NCBI RefSeq assembly: GCF_002091985.1
Contig: NZ_MKKX01000007.1
Location: 1 to 47,282, forward strand
DNA from: Rhodococcus sp. 1163
GTDB taxonomy: Bacteria; Actinomycetota; Actinomycetes; Mycobacteriales; Mycobacteriaceae
DNA length: 47,282 nucleotides
Direction of reading: 5' to 3'
Each line of letters begins with the position of its first letter. Position 1 is the first letter of the stretch. This document shows positions 44,893 to 47,282 of the stretch, one piece after another. A model generated the notes under the pieces. It ran no database searches. It had not been told where the DNA came from and saw nothing but the letters and a program-made list of their open reading frames with translations. The position numbers and the translations under genes are program-made.

Positions 44893-45564
44893 TCAGAACA
44901 GGCGGAACTCGGTGCTTTCGGTCCCTCGCAGCACGTCGTAGTCGAGCGTCACGCATCGGATTCCGCGGTCGACGGCCAGTGTTTTGGCTTGTGGCTTGAT
45001 CACTTGTGCCGCGAACACTCCACTGACCGGCGATAGCACCGGATCCCGATTCAGCAGTTCGAGATAGCGTGTCAACTGCTCGACCCCGTCGATTTCGCCA
45101 CGCCGCTTGATCTCCACGGCCACCGTTCCTCCGTCGGCATTGCGGCAAAGAAGATCCACCGGCCCAATGGCCGTCATGTATTCGCGACGCACAAGCGTGT
45201 AACCGGTACCGAGTGTCTCGACATGCTCGGCGAGCAACTCCTGAAGGTGGGACTCGACCCCGTCCTTCACCAAGCCGGGATCGATACCAAGCTCATGACT
45301 CGAGTCGAGCTCGACATCGTCGATCGTGATTCGAAGTTCCTCGCCGGCCTTGTTCGTCACGACCCACTTGATCGTCTCGCACTCGGTCGTCTCGGCCATC
45401 CAACACGGCGGGCTCATCCAGTTCAACGGCTTGTACGCGCGATCGTCCGCATGCACACTCACCGAGCCGTCGGACTTCACCAGAAGAAGCCGACGTGCAG
45501 GGGGAAGATGGGCAGTGAGGCGGCCGACATAGTCCACTTGGCAACGAGCAATTACGAGACGCAC
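44893..45564 (-). CDS. nucS: Mismatch-specific endonuclease NucS (EndoMS)
   Basis: A 223-residue endonuclease that cuts both strands at mismatches and replaces MutS/MutL repair in actinobacteria. The N-terminal DNA-binding domain (1-115) is followed by a PD-(D/E)XK nuclease domain with Asp137 (GPVDLLCR), Glu151 and Lys153 (VAVEIKRR). The C-terminal EFRLF matches the sliding-clamp binding tail of actinobacterial NucS. GTG 45564 fits a leaderless promoter. It is divergent from the cyclase with only 33 bp between. The counterpart is Rv1321. Confidence 0.95.
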   Translation of the reverse strand: MRLVIARCQVDYVGRLTAHLPPARRLLLVKSDGSVSVHADDRAYKPLNWMSPPCWMAETTECETIKWVVTNKAGEELRITIDDVELDSSHELGIDPGLVKDGVESHLQELLAEHVETLGTGYTLVRREYMTAIGPVDLLCRNADGGTVAVEIKRRGEIDGVEQLTRYLELLNRDPVLSPVSGVFAAQVIKPQAKTLAVDRGIRCVTLDYDVLRGTESTEFRLF

Positions 45565-45570
45565 TCGCCC

Positions 45571-45576
45571 ACCCTA
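45571..45576 (-). promoter_or_regulatory. -10 hexamer TAGGGT, leaderless promoter of nucS
   Basis: Read leftward, TAGGGT is exactly 6 nt before GTG 45564. A purine-rich GGGTGGGCGA also precedes the start, so a weak ribosome site cannot be excluded. Confidence 0.4.
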
Positions 45577-45591
45577 AGCCAGAGCGCCCGC

Positions 45592-45597
45592 TAGTCT
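45592..45597 (+). promoter_or_regulatory. -10 hexamer TAGTCT upstream of the cyclase gene
   Basis: TAGTCT directly abuts ATG 45598 and lies 9 nt before the in-frame ATG 45607, which suggests that the second ATG may be the real leaderless start. Confidence 0.4.
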
Positions 45598-47181
45598 ATG
45601 ACCACCATGCCGCAACCGAGACGATCCGTCGCGCCTCTCGGATCCCGCCTACTCGGCGACATATCCGAATCACCCCGTCGCCGTCGTATACGTGTGCAAC
45701 TGCTGCTGACTACGTTCCTGCTCGGGGCAAATCTGATCGGCGCCGTCATCGTCGTCACTTTGGTCAGTGTCGTCGTTCCCGGGCCGGATGTTCTCGTCGA
45801 GAAATATTGGTGGGTCAACTTCATAGTCGTTCCGGTATACGTCTTACTGTCCTTCGTCGTCGGGGTGCTATGGGGGACGACGAGAGCACTCCGAGCACTC
45901 CGGTGGGCAGTCGAGGACCGTCCGCCGACACGCCGAGAACAGGTCAACACGTTGTCGATGCCTTGGCAGTTGACCCGAGTGCAGATCCTTCTGTGGACCG
46001 TCGGCCTGATTCTGATCACCACAATCGACGGCATCATCGATCCTCAATCGATTCCCAAGGTGGCATTCACTATCGGTGCAGGCGGAACAGTTGTCTGCGC
46101 TTTCAGCTATCTGTTGAGCGAATTCGCGTTGCGCCCCGCTGCCGCCCGCGCACTCGAGGCAGGCGATCCACGGCGGATTCGGATCGCCGGAGTGATGGGC
46201 CGATCGATCCTCTCCTGGATCCTCGGAACCGGAGTGCCAGTAGCGGGTCTGATGATCATCGCGATCTTCAGTTTCATCCGGCCGTACTACACCGCATCGG
46301 GTCAATTGGCAGTCGCGATTCTGGCGCTGGGCGGAATCACGCTCATCTTCGGGTTCTTTCTGACACTTCTCGGAGGATTTGCCACGACCGCACCCATCAG
46401 CAACGTCAGATCCGGGATGGCAGAAGTCGAACGCGGAAACCTCGACGTCCATCTGGCTGTATACGACGGAACCGAATTGGGTGAGCTACAAAGCGGCTTC
46501 AACAGAATGGCAGACGGAATCCGCGAGCGTGAGAAGATCCGCGACCTCTTCGGCCGCCACGTCGGACAGGAAGTCGCAGAGGCTGCTCTCAGCAAGACCT
46601 CGGAACTGGGCGGCGAAGAACGCGACATCGCGGTGTTCTTCATCGACCTGGTCGGTTCGACGGAGCTTGCCGCATCCAGTCCCCCGAAAGAGGTCGTCGA
46701 CCTTCTCAACCGCTTCTTCGCGGTCGTCGTCGACGAGGTCGACGACCACGGTGGCTTCATCAACAAATTCGAGGGCGACGCCGCCCTCGCGATCTTCGGT
46801 GCGCCCGGCGAAATGTCAGACCATTGCGGTTCCGCACTAGCGGCGGCCCGAAAAATCAGTACCCGATTGCTCGACGAAGTCCCCGAATGCAGTGCAGCAG
46901 TGGGCGTTGCATCCGGCCGAGCCGTGGCCGGCAACGTGGGAGCGAAGTCGCGCTTCGAATACACCGTCATCGGTGACCCGGTCAACGAAGCTGCCAGATT
47001 GTCCGAACTCGCCAAGAACGCTCCTGGTGCCATCCTCGCATCGAAGGCAACGGTCGACAACGCCACGCAGGCAGAAGCGTCGCTCTGGGACCTCGGCGAC
47101 AGCGTCACATTGCGCGGACGATCAGTTCACACCGTCCTCGCCAGCCCGAAGCAGCCGGCCGAGTCGGATCGGGGCTCGTAA
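45598..47181 (+). CDS. Membrane adenylyl cyclase, class III, with HAMP domain
   Basis: The 527-residue protein has a basic cytosolic N-terminus, about six membrane helices (residues 33-270), a HAMP linker (about 270-322) and a class III cyclase domain (about 340-515). Catalytic residues appear intact: metal-binding Asp350 (FFIDLVGST) and Asp394 (EGDAALAIFG), adenine-selecting Lys390 (NKFEGD) and Asp460 (IGDPVNEAARL), and transition-state Asn463 and Arg467. It should make cAMP from ATP in response to an unknown membrane signal. It matches the Rv1318c-Rv1320c cyclases; only one copy is visible here. The start may be ATG 45607. Confidence 0.93.
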   Translation: MTTMPQPRRSVAPLGSRLLGDISESPRRRRIRVQLLLTTFLLGANLIGAVIVVTLVSVVVPGPDVLVEKYWWVNFIVVPVYVLLSFVVGVLWGTTRALRALRWAVEDRPPTRREQVNTLSMPWQLTRVQILLWTVGLILITTIDGIIDPQSIPKVAFTIGAGGTVVCAFSYLLSEFALRPAAARALEAGDPRRIRIAGVMGRSILSWILGTGVPVAGLMIIAIFSFIRPYYTASGQLAVAILALGGITLIFGFFLTLLGGFATTAPISNVRSGMAEVERGNLDVHLAVYDGTELGELQSGFNRMADGIREREKIRDLFGRHVGQEVAEAALSKTSELGGEERDIAVFFIDLVGSTELAASSPPKEVVDLLNRFFAVVVDEVDDHGGFINKFEGDAALAIFGAPGEMSDHCGSALAAARKISTRLLDEVPECSAAVGVASGRAVAGNVGAKSRFEYTVIGDPVNEAARLSELAKNAPGAILASKATVDNATQAEASLWDLGDSVTLRGRSVHTVLASPKQPAESDRGS

Positions 47182-47221
47182 GGAGGTGTGAGGGTGAGTG
47201 TTGCTGCGCCACCCCCCTGAT

Positions 47222-47274
47222 TGCTTCAATGGTCCATTCATACGATCAGATAGCGTCGGTGCGCCATCGAAGCA
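47222..47274. repeat. 11-bp imperfect inverted repeat downstream of the cyclase
   Basis: TGCTTCAATGG (47222-47232) and CCATCGAAGCA (47264-47274) are complementary except for one position. The loop is 31 nt. It could act as a terminator or belong to the next gene's control region; no T-run is seen. Confidence 0.35.
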
Positions 47275-47282
47275 GTGCCGTC

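Overview
This is a high-GC actinobacterial chromosome segment, most likely from Rhodococcus or a close mycolic-acid-producing relative. The evidence is a single-chain type I fatty acid synthase of mycobacterial domain order, the GlgE maltosyltransferase pathway, NucS mismatch repair, many GTG starts, and gene order that follows two separate Mycobacterium tuberculosis H37Rv blocks (Rv2520c-Rv2524c and, inverted, Rv1343c-Rv1318c). The genus is inferred from gene content and not proven.

Region A (1-5000) is accessory. It holds the 3' part of an IS3-type transposase, a lower-GC DUF2971 gene, a membrane-anchored protein with two CX17C modules, a secreted YVTN beta-propeller protein, and long stretches without convincing genes. 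It ends at the 3' side of a tRNA-Lys gene that keeps its own terminator, so it looks like island territory beside a classic integration target.

Region B (5007-19760) is conserved: tRNA-Lys, a DUF3618 protein, bcp, an M20 peptidase, an actin-fold membrane protein, a TetR regulator, acpS and the giant fas gene. AcpS would activate the ACP domain of Fas; the two genes are coupled by a TAATG overlap. The fas upstream region carries two near-identical palindromes (TGAGG-N4-CCTCA) with mirrored CGTTCG/CGAACG flanks, plus a palindrome in the mRNA leader.

Region C (19840-21550) joins the two conserved blocks: an HhH DNA-glycosylase-like gene preceded by a 21-bp tandem repeat, a convergent TetR regulator overlapping it by 4 bp, and tRNA-Leu(UAG).

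Region D (21600-47282) is the second conserved block: two small membrane proteins, a secreted lipase, then a long leftward operon (clpS, DUF2017, P1 peptidase, rhomboid, cyclic-nucleotide phosphodiesterase-like MBL protein, rph, rdgB). Next come pncB and dinG, the alpha-glucan cluster (glgP divergent from glgE-glgB and a lipoprotein metallopeptidase), a thioredoxin-like TPR protein, a DUF3817 protein, an acetyl-CoA acetyltransferase, methylmalonyl-CoA epimerase, a DivIVA-like coiled-coil protein, a small zinc-ribbon protein, nucS and a membrane adenylyl cyclase. Compared with M. tuberculosis, mec-cysO-cysM and murI are missing from the operon.

A recurring theme is a -10 hexamer placed exactly 6-7 nt before a GTG or ATG with no Shine-Dalgarno sequence, which points to leaderless mRNAs for about ten genes. 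I did not find a clearly new multi-gene system. The strongest unexplained signals are the fas operators, a long hairpin beside the thiolase gene, the triple repeat at the clpS stop codon, and the repeat-preceded HhH gene.
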